NCBI GenBank assembly: GCA_016722065.1
Contig: JADKGX010000002.1
Location: 496,001-560,000, forward strand
DNA from: Planctomycetota bacterium
GTDB taxonomy: Bacteria > Planctomycetota > UBA8742 > UBA2392
Direction: 5' to 3'
DNA: 64,000 nt
In this document: positions 28,361-37,063 of the stretch, piece after piece
How the letters are laid out: every line of letters begins with the position of its first letter
Position numbering within the stretch: position 1 is the first letter of the stretch
The notes under the pieces: generated by a model
Seen by the model: the letters and a program-made list of their open reading frames with translations, nothing else
Told to the model about the DNA's origin: nothing
The model's database searches: none
Made by a program: the position numbers and the translations under genes

Positions 28361-30976
28361 CTAGGCAGAACGCCGGCGACGCCAGGCAAACGCCGTCATG
28401 CCCAGGATTGCTGCCAGCAGCCAGGTTGTGTTGCCGGTAGATGCGACGCAACCGCCACCGCCACCACCGCCGCCTCCGCCGCCACCGCCGATGGGCGTGC
28501 CACCCGCGACGACAACCAGCGTGAAGCCTTTGTTGTCAGCACCCAGTGCCGAATCGTTAACCGTGATCGTGACCGGGGTGCTCGCGGCAACCGTCGGAGT
28601 ACCCGAAATCGTGCCTGTGTTCAGGTTGATTGTCAGCCCGGCAGGCAGGCCCGTGGCACTCCACGTGTATGGCGCCGTGCCGCCTGTGGCCGCCATGGTG
28701 AAGTTGTATGCCACACCCACCGTGCCGTTGGGCAGGCTGCCCGTGGTGATGGTCAGCGGCGAAGGCCCGGTGTCGTCGTCGGCAATGTTCAATGTTGCGC
28801 TGCTGGGAGACCCAATGGAGTAACCCGAGCCCGCAGCAAGGTCGATTGTCACGGATTCCGTACCCTCGACCGTGGCGTCGTCAATCGGCGTCAGGGTGAT
28901 GGTCGCGGTGCCGCTGGACGTGATGTTCACGGAAGCATTGATCGTCTGGTAATCGGTGCCGTTGGTGGCCGAACCGGTGATCGTCAGGTTGACACTGATC
29001 GTGCCAACCGGCGCAGGCGTGGCCGTGAAGGTAAAGGTGCCCGTTGTGCTGGGTTCTGAGGGCGAACCGCTGGAACTGATCGACACGACCGAAACGTCGT
29101 CGTCGGAAATGTTCAGCGCGGCGTTGCCGGGCGTGCCCACGGTGTAACCGGTTCCCGCGTTCACCGTGATTGTCACTGATTCCGTGCCTTCGATTGCTGA
29201 ATCGTCAATCGGCGTCAGCGTAATCGTGGCTGTTCCGCTGGTTGTGATCTGCACGGTTGCAGGAATGTTCTGGTAATCCGTGCCGTTGGTTGCCGTGCCA
29301 GTGATGGCAAGGTTGACCGTAATCGTGGCTAGCGGCGCGGGTGTGCAGGTAAGTGTAAACGTGCCCGTCGTGCTGGGTTCGGAAGGCGAGCCGCTGGACG
29401 TGATCGTCACGGCCGGCGGGGTGTCGTCGTCGCCAATCGTCAACTGCGCGGAACCCGGAGTACCTACAACGTAGCCAGTGCCTGACGCCAAGGCGATGTT
29501 TACCGTTTCGCCACCGGCTTCCGCCGTGGCGTCGTCAATCACGGTCAACGTGATCGTTGCTGTGCCGCTCGTGGTGATCTGCACCGTGGCAGGAATGTTC
29601 TGGTAGTCCGTGCCGTTGGTTGCCGTGCCCGTGATCGTCAAGTTGACGGTGATCGTGCTGGTTGGTGCCGGTGTCGCAGTCAGCGTGAACAGGCCGTTGG
29701 TGCTGGGCTCTGTGGGTGAACCCGAGGCCACAATCGATACCGTTGGCGTGCCAGCTGTTGCGTTGATGGTGTAGGACGCTTCAACCCATTCACTGGTCGT
29801 CCCATTGGTGACGCGGACAATTACTACGGTTCCGGGCGTCGGCGGAGTGCTGATGATCAGCGTCGTGTTGGCACCCGTAGTCGGGTTCAACGAAACGCCA
29901 GCGGGCCAGGTGCCCTGCTGCGTCCATGTGTAGCTGGCCGTGGCGGTGCCACCGGCGGCCGTCAGCGGCGTGCTGGTGGTGATGGCACTGGTGCCAGGCG
30001 TAATGCTCACACGCGCCGGAGCCTGTGCGGGTACGTTGGCCGTAATGTCCATCGGAAAGGCCCCGCGGTCAAAGCTCAACTGCCACCAGCAGCGGCATCC
30101 AGGTGTAAAGCCCGGGCCCGGGCGCACGACCACACGGAAACGGTGCTGGCCCGTGCGGTTAACTGGTGAAAGTTTGAAAGTTGCCGCTTCCGCCTGGGAA
30201 GCGCAGTCCACGCTGACCGTCAAGGAAGGTGTCAACCCGTAACCGATATCGTCCAGATCGTAGACATCCACCGTCAGCTGGCCCGTGCCAGTATGACCCC
30301 CAGCCCAAATGCTGTAGGCCAAGCCGGTCGCGCTGCCCGTGGCACCGTAGTCTACCGTGCAGTTGAAGGCCAACTCATCGGCCAGACCGCCAAGCAGAGT
30401 TGACGACAGGTTCGAGTCCAGCAGATTTGTACGCTGGGTGTGGTACCCGTCGGAAGTGCCGCTGGTACCCGAAGTGGGGCCATAGGCCTGCGTGAAGAAC
30501 GCGGGCGGCTGCGCCACACCATTCAGACCAGAGCTTGTTCCCGCGCTGGATACTGTGATCGTGCAGTTGTTGGGGTACGTGCCGGCAGACTGCAACGGAA
30601 TCGACATCAGAATGAAGCGCCGGGTCGAGCCGTTATAGGCCGGTGTGATGTACTGAAAATTCGTGGTGCCAACGGCCGTGACGACAAAAATTGGGTTTGC
30701 GGCTTGATACTCCGCCAGGCTGAAAGCTGTTGGACCTGCGCCAGCCGAACGGGACACGTCAGTGAAGAAAACTGCGATGCCCGCGTTGGTCGCGTTGGAT
30801 ACGGCAATCGTCCAAGTTTCCGATCCCTGGCCAGCCGGCCAGGTAGCCTCAAATCGGATGTTGCTGACACTGCCTGGGCCGGTGAAATTCGCGGCCAGCG
30901 CGCCAGTCGACCACTGTGCCGAAAGCGACGCCGAGCAAACTGTCGCCAGCAGCACTAAAACGTAAATGCGATTCAT
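28361..30976 (-). CDS. Exported Calx-beta/He_PIG protein with Cys-Trp-TM-Arg tail
   Basis: The ATG at 30976 has GGAGG 6 nt upstream. The signal peptide is VLVLLATVCSASLSAQ. The 871-aa protein has an N-terminal beta region, an Ig-like domain, three tandem Calx-beta domains (each with EPSTTGTFT... and a DDDT ending; about residues 420-760) and one He_PIG domain. Calx-beta domains bind calcium. The tail is a long glycine run, Cys, NTTW, a hydrophobic helix and RRRR. It is probably anchored at the cell surface. Its product resembles that of the next gene in layout. Confidence 0.8.
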   Translation of the reverse strand: MNRIYVLVLLATVCSASLSAQWSTGALAANFTGPGSVSNIRFEATWPAGQGSETWTIAVSNATNAGIAVFFTDVSRSAGAGPTAFSLAEYQAANPIFVVTAVGTTNFQYITPAYNGSTRRFILMSIPLQSAGTYPNNCTITVSSAGTSSGLNGVAQPPAFFTQAYGPTSGTSGTSDGYHTQRTNLLDSNLSSTLLGGLADELAFNCTVDYGATGSATGLAYSIWAGGHTGTGQLTVDVYDLDDIGYGLTPSLTVSVDCASQAEAATFKLSPVNRTGQHRFRVVVRPGPGFTPGCRCWWQLSFDRGAFPMDITANVPAQAPARVSITPGTSAITTSTPLTAAGGTATASYTWTQQGTWPAGVSLNPTTGANTTLIISTPPTPGTVVIVRVTNGTTSEWVEASYTINATAGTPTVSIVASGSPTEPSTNGLFTLTATPAPTSTITVNLTITGTATNGTDYQNIPATVQITTSGTATITLTVIDDATAEAGGETVNIALASGTGYVVGTPGSAQLTIGDDDTPPAVTITSSGSPSEPSTTGTFTLTCTPAPLATITVNLAITGTATNGTDYQNIPATVQITTSGTATITLTPIDDSAIEGTESVTITVNAGTGYTVGTPGNAALNISDDDVSVVSISSSGSPSEPSTTGTFTFTATPAPVGTISVNLTITGSATNGTDYQTINASVNITSSGTATITLTPIDDATVEGTESVTIDLAAGSGYSIGSPSSATLNIADDDTGPSPLTITTGSLPNGTVGVAYNFTMAATGGTAPYTWSATGLPAGLTINLNTGTISGTPTVAASTPVTITVNDSALGADNKGFTLVVVAGGTPIGGGGGGGGGGGGGCVASTGNTTWLLAAILGMTAFAWRRRRSA
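28780..29740 (-). repeat. Three tandem Calx-beta DNA repeats
   Basis: The same 20-nt core (starting TGGTAATC on the + strand) recurs at 28947, 29271 and 29601, a period of 324 and 330 nt, i.e. 108-110 codons. The flanking DNA is also closely similar, which indicates recent tandem duplication within the gene. Confidence 0.75.
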
Positions 30977-31289
30977 TGAAGCCTCCAAAGTATTCTCCTC
31001 AACAAGTCCAAGGCACCAAGGTCGCCTCACGACCGGGTGCGCACCAAATTCCACTGAAAGACTGTCCCCAAGTGCCAAATATCGTACTTCGATTCTCTAC
31101 GCCTTCAAACGGAACCGCTTCGACGGGCGGCAATTCCGGATTGTGTCGGCCCTGATCTCCACGGCCAAACGCCCGTTTCAGGCGTTTTTTGGGCAAGGGG
31201 TGCGATTTCTTCGGTTTCTTGTGTACATGTGTGGCACTCGGCGGCGTTTCCCTACAGGAAACTGCCGATAAGATGCCCCCGGAGAAACC
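30977..31289. other. Divergent intergenic region with orphan terminator-like hairpin
   Basis: The 313 bp hold the leader of the Calx-beta gene (-) and of the OsmC gene (+). On the + strand, AACGCC (31168-31173) and GGCGTT (31181-31186) form a stem followed by TTTTTT to 31190. No gene feeds this hairpin from the left, so a short untranslated transcript or attenuator is possible. The start of OsmC is well placed after GGAG. Confidence 0.4.
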
Positions 31290-31703
31290 ATGAAATCTAA
31301 AGCAATACTTGGCCCGACAGGCTTCAAAGTTGACGTCACCATTGGTGACCACCACATTGTGTCCGACGAGCCCACTGAAAAGGGTGGCACAGACCTTGGC
31401 CCTACGGCCTTTTCCCTGCTTTCGGCCGCGCTTTCGGCCTGCACGGCTGCAACCTTGCGCTATTACGCTAACCTCAAGCAGATCCCGCTGGAAGGTGTGG
31501 AAGTTGAAGTCGATGGCGTTCGTCGCACCCCCGGCGAACAAAACGCCGCCGGCCCCGCCGCCAAAGGCGCGTTCTTTTCAAAGCGCATCACGCTGATAGG
31601 CGAAAAACTTACGCCCGAGCAGAAAGAGAAGCTGCTAGCCGTAGCTGAAAAATGCCCGGTCAACCGCACGCTGCTCGAAGGCGCGGACATGCAAAAGGCC
31701 TGA
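31290..31703 (+). CDS. OsmC-family peroxidase
   Basis: This 137-aa OsmC-family protein reduces organic hydroperoxides by a thiol mechanism in the cytosol. The two expected cysteines are visible, one in LSACTAATLRYYA and one in EKCPVNRTLLEG, with the conserved Gly/Pro turn (GGTDLGPTAFSLL) between. The start is ATG 31290 with GGAG upstream. It is convergent with the FabI-like gene. Whether it is OsmC, Ohr or a YhfA-like relative cannot be settled from the sequence alone. Confidence 0.85.
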   Translation: MKSKAILGPTGFKVDVTIGDHHIVSDEPTEKGGTDLGPTAFSLLSAALSACTAATLRYYANLKQIPLEGVEVEVDGVRRTPGEQNAAGPAAKGAFFSKRITLIGEKLTPEQKEKLLAVAEKCPVNRTLLEGADMQKA

Positions 31704-31774
31704 GGCGTTCCGTGTTTTAGCTTCTGCCTCGATTGCACAAGCACTGACAAGGAACGCGGAGCACGGAACAGCAG

Positions 31775-32593
31775 TTACTTCGTGGCCTTGCTGACGATCG
31801 ACTTGTCGAAGTAATTCACGCCCATACCTGCATCTATCACGATTTCCTGGGCATTGATGCCGCTGCTGCGAGGCGAAAGCATGAAGGCAACAGCGTTCGC
31901 GACCTCCTGCGTCGCCACGGCTTGCTTGCGCAGGGTTGCCGCTTCAGCGTAAAGATAGCTGTCCAGATAGCCAGGAATGCCCGCGCTGGCGCTGGTCTTG
32001 AGCAGCCCCGGGCAAACCGCATTGAAGCGCACCCGGGCGTCGCCAAAACTCTTGGCCAGAAACACCACGCTGGAATGCAGGGCGGCCTTGATCGGCGCCA
32101 TATAGCCATAGTTTTCTGCTGCCATGCGCGTCGTGCTGATGCCGATCGTGACCACGCTGGAGTCCGGGACGAGGCGTGCCTTCAGCGCGTTAGCCAGCGC
32201 TACCAGCGAGAACGCGCTGATGTTCAAGGCCTGCAAGAAATCCTCGCGCCTTGTTTCATGAAACGGCTTCATGCCTTCGCTGTAGTTAGCGAACGCCAAG
32301 CTGTGGACCAGCCCGTGTATGGGGCCCAATTTGGCCAGTTCGGCCGCGACGGCATCAATCTCCTGCTGCCTTTCGACATCGCAGGTGAGAACTGAAGTGA
32401 CGCGGGCGCCCCCGCCCGCAGCCTTTGAAAGAAGCCCCTCAATCTCTGAGCGAGTCTTCGCATCGCGCACCACGTGCACGACACGCGCCCCGGCTGCGGC
32501 CAGCGTTTCCCCCACCAGCCAGGCCACACTTTTGCGGTTGGCGGCACCGAAGACGGCAATCGTCTTGCCCTCAAGTTGAAGAAAGTCGGTCAC
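31775..32593 (-). CDS. FabI-like enoyl-ACP reductase
   Basis: The 272-aa SDR has the FabI-type cofactor motif GAANRKSVAWLVG and the FabI-specific active-site pattern Y-x6-K in YGYMAPIKAAL, not the ordinary YxxxK. It is predicted to reduce enoyl-ACP with NAD(P)H in the last step of acyl elongation. Its GTG start overlaps the TGA of the fabZ-like gene as GTGA, so translation is coupled. It is the last gene of the KS/ACP operon. C-terminal AQEIVIDAGMGVNYF fits FabI. Confidence 0.85.
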   Translation of the reverse strand: MTDFLQLEGKTIAVFGAANRKSVAWLVGETLAAAGARVVHVVRDAKTRSEIEGLLSKAAGGGARVTSVLTCDVERQQEIDAVAAELAKLGPIHGLVHSLAFANYSEGMKPFHETRREDFLQALNISAFSLVALANALKARLVPDSSVVTIGISTTRMAAENYGYMAPIKAALHSSVVFLAKSFGDARVRFNAVCPGLLKTSASAGIPGYLDSYLYAEAATLRKQAVATQEVANAVAFMLSPRSSGINAQEIVIDAGMGVNYFDKSIVSKATK

Positions 32594-33753
32594 GCCGGAA
32601 CCTCCACCATCGCCACAATGAACTTCACGCGCAGAACGTTTTTGCCCGCGACTTCAACCCGCCCGTTCATCACATAGGCGTCGCCCATTTTTTCTTCCTG
32701 CGCAACTTCAATACGCATCAAGTCGCCGGGCCGCACCATGCCGCGAAACTTGGCTTCAAGAATGCGGGTGAGCACCGGCTTGCGTGGTGAAGGCGCCTCG
32801 CCTGCACCGCCTTGTAGCGCAGGCGCCTCGCCTGCACCGGCCGTGGGCGCCCCGCCCACGGCACTTCCCCCAACCCACTTCCAGTTCTCCAACCCCGCCA
32901 CTACCGGGTTGTCTAACGTGTACCGCACGCGCTTCTCGAACTCCTCACGGTCGCGAATCAAGCGATCAAAAGACTCGCGCTGCCAGAATTCGCCCGTCCG
33001 GTCCAGAATCCGATTGCAGGCCTTGGCCGTGAACGACTTCCACGAATGAAGTGTGTCGCTCAGCGCATGGCCCGCAAAGGGTCTGAACACGACGTGAACG
33101 TGGTTCGGCATCACGCTCCATGCGTAAAGCGCGTATCGTTCGCCGTCCCACTTTGTGATTGTCTCCGCGACCACGGCCGCGCAGTCCGCAGCCTTCAGGT
33201 GACACGCCCCGTGGCCGGCATTCAGAAGTTCATCCACGGTCACTGAGTACAACTGGTCCAGCCGTTCACGCTCAGTGTCAGACAGCGCACGATTCAGACT
33301 CTCGGCGGTCTTCACAATATCGAAGCGCTCGACTGCTATGCGCTTGCGGGCTTCTTCAGGCAGGGAATCGACCAGCCGAAAGGTCACGAAGTAGGTTGCG
33401 TGATCGCGTTCCCAGTGCGGAAGGTAGCCTCGATGGCGCTTCATTACCTGGGGATCGATTGGGGCGAACGCTGCATCGGGAGGTGCCGTGGGCGAGGCGC
33501 CCACGGCCTGTGCAGGCTGGGAGCCTGCGCTACGAGCCAACAGCATGGCCCCTGTTTGAAAGCAGGATTCGCACAGCAATACGCCGGGCATCAGGGGGCT
33601 GCCGGGGTAGTGGCCCGTAAAATGCGGCTCGTCGGCGCGTACCAGCCTTTGCGTGACGATGCGGCCCTGCGCGCGTTCGAGAATTTCGTCCACGAACAAA
33701 AACGGTTCGCGGTGCGGGATTGCGGCTTTGACTTGGTCGAGCGGATCACTCAT
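32590..33753 (-). CDS. FabZ-like dehydratase interrupted in frame by a RAYT element
   Basis: The 387-aa product is a hot-dog 3-hydroxyacyl-ACP dehydratase in two pieces. Residues 1-74 have catalytic His in GHYPGSPLMPGVL (H48) and Glu in LLCES (E62). Residues 325-387 are the remaining strands (KPVLTRILEAKFRGMVRPGD...). Residues 75-324 are an inserted REP-associated transposase plus palindromes, all in frame. Without it the protein would be about 137 aa, near the FabZ norm. The start overlaps the nucleotidyltransferase stop by 8 bp, and the stop overlaps the fabI start, so the frame is kept within the operon. Confidence 0.8.
   Translation of the reverse strand: MSDPLDQVKAAIPHREPFLFVDEILERAQGRIVTQRLVRADEPHFTGHYPGSPLMPGVLLCESCFQTGAMLLARSAGSQPAQAVGASPTAPPDAAFAPIDPQVMKRHRGYLPHWERDHATYFVTFRLVDSLPEEARKRIAVERFDIVKTAESLNRALSDTERERLDQLYSVTVDELLNAGHGACHLKAADCAAVVAETITKWDGERYALYAWSVMPNHVHVVFRPFAGHALSDTLHSWKSFTAKACNRILDRTGEFWQRESFDRLIRDREEFEKRVRYTLDNPVVAGLENWKWVGGSAVGGAPTAGAGEAPALQGGAGEAPSPRKPVLTRILEAKFRGMVRPGDLMRIEVAQEEKMGDAYVMNGRVEVAGKNVLRVKFIVAMVEVPA
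32782..33531 (-). mobile_element. RAYT (REP-associated tyrosine transposase) element inside fabZ-like gene
   Basis: The encoded Y1/HUH transposase (from M104 at 33444) begins RHRGYLPHWERDHATYFVTF. It has the HUH motif PNHVHVVF (H218, H220) and the Tyr/Asn-Pro motif RYTLDNPVVAGL, all intact. 51-bp palindromic units flank it in opposite orientation (33483-33533 and 32814-32864), and an incomplete unit lies at 32790-32813. Both begin with GTAG, as REP elements cleaved by RAYTs do. The insertion is 750 bp, a multiple of three, with no internal stop, so the host frame is preserved. Confidence 0.85.
32790..32864 (+). repeat. REP-like unit, right flank of the RAYT (plus partial unit)
   Basis: A 51-bp unit (32814-32864) starts GTAGCGC, forms hairpins GCAGGCG/CGCCTGC and GCCGTGGGCG/CGCCCACGGC and ends CGGCAC. 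A partial copy of the first hairpin precedes it at 32790-32813. It is read in frame as VGGAPTAGAGEAPALQ. Confidence 0.85.
33483..33533 (-). repeat. REP-like unit, left flank of the RAYT
   Basis: This 51-bp unit is inverted relative to the other flank. Hairpin 1 is 33485-33494 with 33498-33507 (10 bp, perfect). Hairpin 2 is GCAGGCT (33512-33518) with AGCCTGC (33522-33528). It ends GCGCTAC, i.e. GTAGCGC on the minus strand. It encodes RSAGSQPAQAVGA in the fabZ-like product. Confidence 0.85.
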
Positions 33754-34591
33754 CGCGCACCAGCTTGGCGTTGTAACGCTGATTCACCGGCGCGAGATCA
33801 AACTGCGGCAAGTGTGTTTCCGCCAGTTGCAAAGTCTCGCGCACCAGCGCCTCGAGCGTGTCCACGGCAGCGGGAAGCGGCGTGCCGAACACACTGCGCG
33901 CGCGCGGGCCAAAGCCCCTGGGGGCAATCTGCAGACCTTGCGCAAAGTGGGTGAGGCGTTTGACCTTGCCCGGGTGGTATTGGCGGTTCAGCGCCGCCAG
34001 AATGCCGCACAAGCCACTTACGGCTTGCAACGCGTGTTCATAGACCAGAAACGCGTCATCGCGGCGCGCGCCCATTTCGCGCATTACCCAGGCCGGCATG
34101 AAGCGTGCGCATTGTTTCACTGTCGCCAAGGCCAGCCCGTCGGGGTAGTCGCGCAGCCGCGCCTGCCAGCGGGCAATCACTTCGGGCCCGTGAATGGCCC
34201 GCCCTTGCAGGATGCCGCGCGCGACAAGTTGATAGATCGGATTCGGGTCGTGCTTGAGCAGCAACGCATCGAGCAGATCATCGGTCGCGCTGCACAGGCC
34301 GATGCCGAAATCCACCTTGCGACCGCCAATGTAGTGGTAGACCCCAAAGCCCGCGCCGGAATCGCCAAAGTGAACGCCGCCGCCGCTTGCCTTCGCGGCC
34401 GCAGTTTCGGCTTCATACTCTGCGGGCGAGAACGCCTTGTGCAGGTATACGATCAGGTCAATGTCGCTGGCACAATCCACGTCACCCTGCGCGACGCTGC
34501 CCGTCAGCAACACCGCCGCCACCTTGGGATTGGCGCACATGCGCGCCGCGGCCTGGATAGCGAGAACTTCCAGTTTCTGGGCGTCGGTCAT
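33746..34591 (-). CDS. Nucleotidyltransferase-domain protein
   Basis: The 281-aa protein carries the polymerase-beta-type nucleotidyltransferase signature (TGSVAQG followed by SDIDLIVY) with two acidic metal ligands. A helical C-terminal part of about 130 aa follows, with no family I recognise. It would transfer a nucleotide (AMP, CMP or similar) to an unknown acceptor. It is in the KS/CrtI operon between CrtI-like copy B and the fabZ-like gene, overlapping the latter by 8 bp. Such a domain is unexpected among lipid enzymes. Confidence 0.75.
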   Translation of the reverse strand: MTDAQKLEVLAIQAAARMCANPKVAAVLLTGSVAQGDVDCASDIDLIVYLHKAFSPAEYEAETAAAKASGGGVHFGDSGAGFGVYHYIGGRKVDFGIGLCSATDDLLDALLLKHDPNPIYQLVARGILQGRAIHGPEVIARWQARLRDYPDGLALATVKQCARFMPAWVMREMGARRDDAFLVYEHALQAVSGLCGILAALNRQYHPGKVKRLTHFAQGLQIAPRGFGPRARSVFGTPLPAAVDTLEALVRETLQLAETHLPQFDLAPVNQRYNAKLVRDE

Positions 34592-34613
34592 AGATTGCCT
34601 GATTGCCGCCCCG

Positions 34614-36119
34614 TTACTTCGCCACGTGCAGGTATTCGGCCATCTTGTTGGCTGTGATGACGCCGTAGTTCACTGTGCCCAGCCAGCCGGACATGATGAT
34701 CCCGACGGACCCCGCGTGAAACAGCCCCGGCACTTGCTCGCACAGCCCTTGGCTGACTTCCAGTCCTTCGAACTTGGTACCGAAGGACGCACCCTGCACC
34801 TGTTGCGTGTAAAAGTTGAAGGTGCGCGGCGTGCTGGCCTCGATGTGATCCAACTTGCCGCGAATGTCCGGAATGAATTTCTCCAGGTGCGCGATTGTGC
34901 GCTCAATCAACGCGTTCTTTTCGCGCTCGTACTCGGTTTCATCCAGCCCGTTCCAGTCTTCCCATTTGGCGTTGTTGCTGCTGACAATCGTGTAGCCCGC
35001 ATTGGGCAGGTGAGGCCGCGTCTTGGGGTAGTAAAAGCTGAAGGTTCGGCTTTTGGTGCGCATTTCGCACAGTTCTTCGCTGGTGAAATGCTCGGCCTCG
35101 CTGCAGAACAGCAGGTCGGTGATGAACGGAATCTCCTGACCCTGGCGCACACCCATGTAGACCTGGCAGCTTGATCCGCTCAGGCGCACCGCTTTTGCCT
35201 TTTCGACGAACTCGGGCTTGAAATGCTGTTCTCCGGCCAGGTTCAACACCGTGCCCTTGATGTTGGCGTTGCTCAGCACGACCTTGGCCTTGATGTCGCG
35301 GCCGTTGATTCGCGCGCCGGTGACGCGGCCCTTTTCGATGTTGATGCGCTCGACCTGCGAGCCGCTGAACATGTCGACGCCGTTTTGCGCCATGATCTTG
35401 CGCATTTTCATGATCAGCTGGTCTGTGCCGCCGCTGAAGGTGAACACCCCTTTGCTCATGAAGTTCGAAAACACGATGCCGTAGGTGATGGCAGGCTCGT
35501 GCAGCGTGCTGCCGTTGGCGTAGGTGATGGGCTCCATGAACGCCCGATGCACGTCGTTGCGGCCGGGGAAGAACTTTTCAAGCATCTGGCCGGTAGTTGT
35601 GCCGTCGTTCCTAAAATACTCCATCTTGCGCAGGTGGTCGTAGAAGCTCTCCACGTGCGCGCGATCAAGCTTGAAGGCGTTGACCACCTTGTTGGTGTAG
35701 TCCTCGCGCGTGAACTGCGTCTCGAATGAAAACTGCGGGTTGTGAAACTTGATGCTTTCAAGCTGCACGATGCTGTCGGCGATTTCCTTCGACCAATAGC
35801 GCCGCATGGACTTGACCATGCCCACGGGGAAGCCGTGCAGGCTGATGTCAAACACATGCCCGCCGGGGCGCTTGAACCAGGTCGCCATGCCGCCGTAGTT
35901 GTAGTGCTGTTCCAGCAAGCACACGCGATAGCCCTGCGTCGCCATCACGTTGGCACCGGTCATGCCAGCCAGACCAGAGCCAATCACGATCACGTCGTAT
36001 TCGGGCCTGGCCTTGTCGACGGGGTTGACTTTCTGCTGCAACCGCCCGCCGGAAGAACCGCGCAGAACGCGCTTGGCTTCAGTTTTAAGGTTGAATCCGG
36101 ATTGTTGGTCAGTTGTCAT
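34614..36119 (-). CDS. CrtI-like FAD-dependent oxidoreductase (copy B)
   Basis: The 501-aa enzyme has an N-terminal FAD-binding motif, VIVIGSGLAGMTGANVMATQG, and a C-terminal FAD-contact region (GLFHAGSVGIIMSGWLG). It belongs to the phytoene desaturase/CrtI-like amine-oxidase-fold group. A basic N-terminal extension of about 40 aa precedes the fold. Related proteins desaturate, isomerise or oxidise long lipids at the membrane. The substrate here is probably an acyl-ACP or a derived lipid. It lies in the minus-strand lipid operon after the HNH gene, 22 bp before the nucleotidyltransferase. Confidence 0.8.
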   Translation of the reverse strand: MTTDQQSGFNLKTEAKRVLRGSSGGRLQQKVNPVDKARPEYDVIVIGSGLAGMTGANVMATQGYRVCLLEQHYNYGGMATWFKRPGGHVFDISLHGFPVGMVKSMRRYWSKEIADSIVQLESIKFHNPQFSFETQFTREDYTNKVVNAFKLDRAHVESFYDHLRKMEYFRNDGTTTGQMLEKFFPGRNDVHRAFMEPITYANGSTLHEPAITYGIVFSNFMSKGVFTFSGGTDQLIMKMRKIMAQNGVDMFSGSQVERINIEKGRVTGARINGRDIKAKVVLSNANIKGTVLNLAGEQHFKPEFVEKAKAVRLSGSSCQVYMGVRQGQEIPFITDLLFCSEAEHFTSEELCEMRTKSRTFSFYYPKTRPHLPNAGYTIVSSNNAKWEDWNGLDETEYEREKNALIERTIAHLEKFIPDIRGKLDHIEASTPRTFNFYTQQVQGASFGTKFEGLEVSQGLCEQVPGLFHAGSVGIIMSGWLGTVNYGVITANKMAEYLHVAK

Positions 36120-36151
36120 TTCGTCTCACTTCAAACTGCTTGACGCGAGGG

Positions 36152-37060
36152 CTAAGACCGAACTCTTCCCAACAGTTCTCTCAACTCGTCGATCTTGTAG
36201 GGAGGCGTCCTCATATGAAGTGCCGCATGGCAATTTGGACACACTGGACGAAGATCCTTCTTCGGGTCTACTTTTCGTGGTTTAGATGCCTTCGACAGCG
36301 GCTTGAGATGATGAACATGGATGAAGCCTTGGGCGAAGGCACCGAAAGATTCAGCAAAATTGAAGCCGCATACAGCGCAAGAAACACCGTGCGCAGCAAG
36401 GCACTGACGCCGCGCTACTGGATTTCTCTCGATGGCCTCTACCACTACCCGACGAACTCTACCTTCTTCCAACGGACCTACATCCTTCTCCTCACCAGGG
36501 TAAAGGCCCCGATCTTCTTGGTCGGCTTCACTTATCTTTGCTGCCTTCTGCAAGTCACGCCATCGTTCCGGACCAATTTCTATCAGCGGCAGTCCTTGTT
36601 CGATGTGGAACAATTTCTTCCAGACCGCTGAAGGAAGTTTCGGGCGGCGGGGCGCCTCAAACCACTGGGGTTCCCAGTCTACGTCAACGCGGTGAGAGCA
36701 GTCGTGCCCTTCGAACAAGTCCGCGTTACGCTTGCTAGAAAAGTAGTAGTTAGACGTAACCTTGCCAAAGGCAACGAGGACACTACCGCTGTTGTCGTGT
36801 CGGTGACGAAGGCAGATGCGGTAACCAGGGCGCATGTCACGCATTGCTGCTAGCATCCGCACCTGAACAGTCGGCTTGCTGTAGGACCATTCATTAACTG
36901 AAAGCAAAGCTGCCTTGACTTGCGCGTCGGTTGAGTTGCGCACACTTCCAGCTTTGCCCCAGCCAAGCGCATAGACTCCCAACTCCTTGCACCCCGCATG
37001 AACGTCGCCCGACTTCGGCCACGAACAGGCTGCCAAGAAATACTTGCTTGAGTAATCCAT
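36152..37060 (-). CDS. HNH endonuclease, McrA-like, with N-terminal sensor domain
   Basis: The 302-aa protein has an HNH nuclease motif at about 225-285 (CAVCGFNF...IHVHHLKPLS...PVCPNCHAALH), like modified-DNA-dependent restriction enzymes. Residues 1-150 hold another domain I do not recognise, possibly base-recognition. Base composition is visibly lower in GC than its neighbours. The ATG lies 3 bp after the CrtI-like A stop, with GGAGG inside that gene's last codons. It interrupts an otherwise lipid-only operon and probably arrived by transfer as an anti-invader gene. Confidence 0.75.
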   Translation of the reverse strand: MDYSSKYFLAACSWPKSGDVHAGCKELGVYALGWGKAGSVRNSTDAQVKAALLSVNEWSYSKPTVQVRMLAAMRDMRPGYRICLRHRHDNSGSVLVAFGKVTSNYYFSSKRNADLFEGHDCSHRVDVDWEPQWFEAPRRPKLPSAVWKKLFHIEQGLPLIEIGPERWRDLQKAAKISEADQEDRGLYPGEEKDVGPLEEGRVRRVVVEAIERNPVARRQCLAAHGVSCAVCGFNFAESFGAFAQGFIHVHHLKPLSKASKPRKVDPKKDLRPVCPNCHAALHMRTPPYKIDELRELLGRVRS

Positions 37061-37063
37061 TAC

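Noticed and set aside
31706..31770. Inverted GTTCCGTG/CACGGAAC words between OsmC and fabI-like genes
   Set aside because: Spacing of about 47 nt and no T-run make a terminator doubtful. It is short and may be chance.
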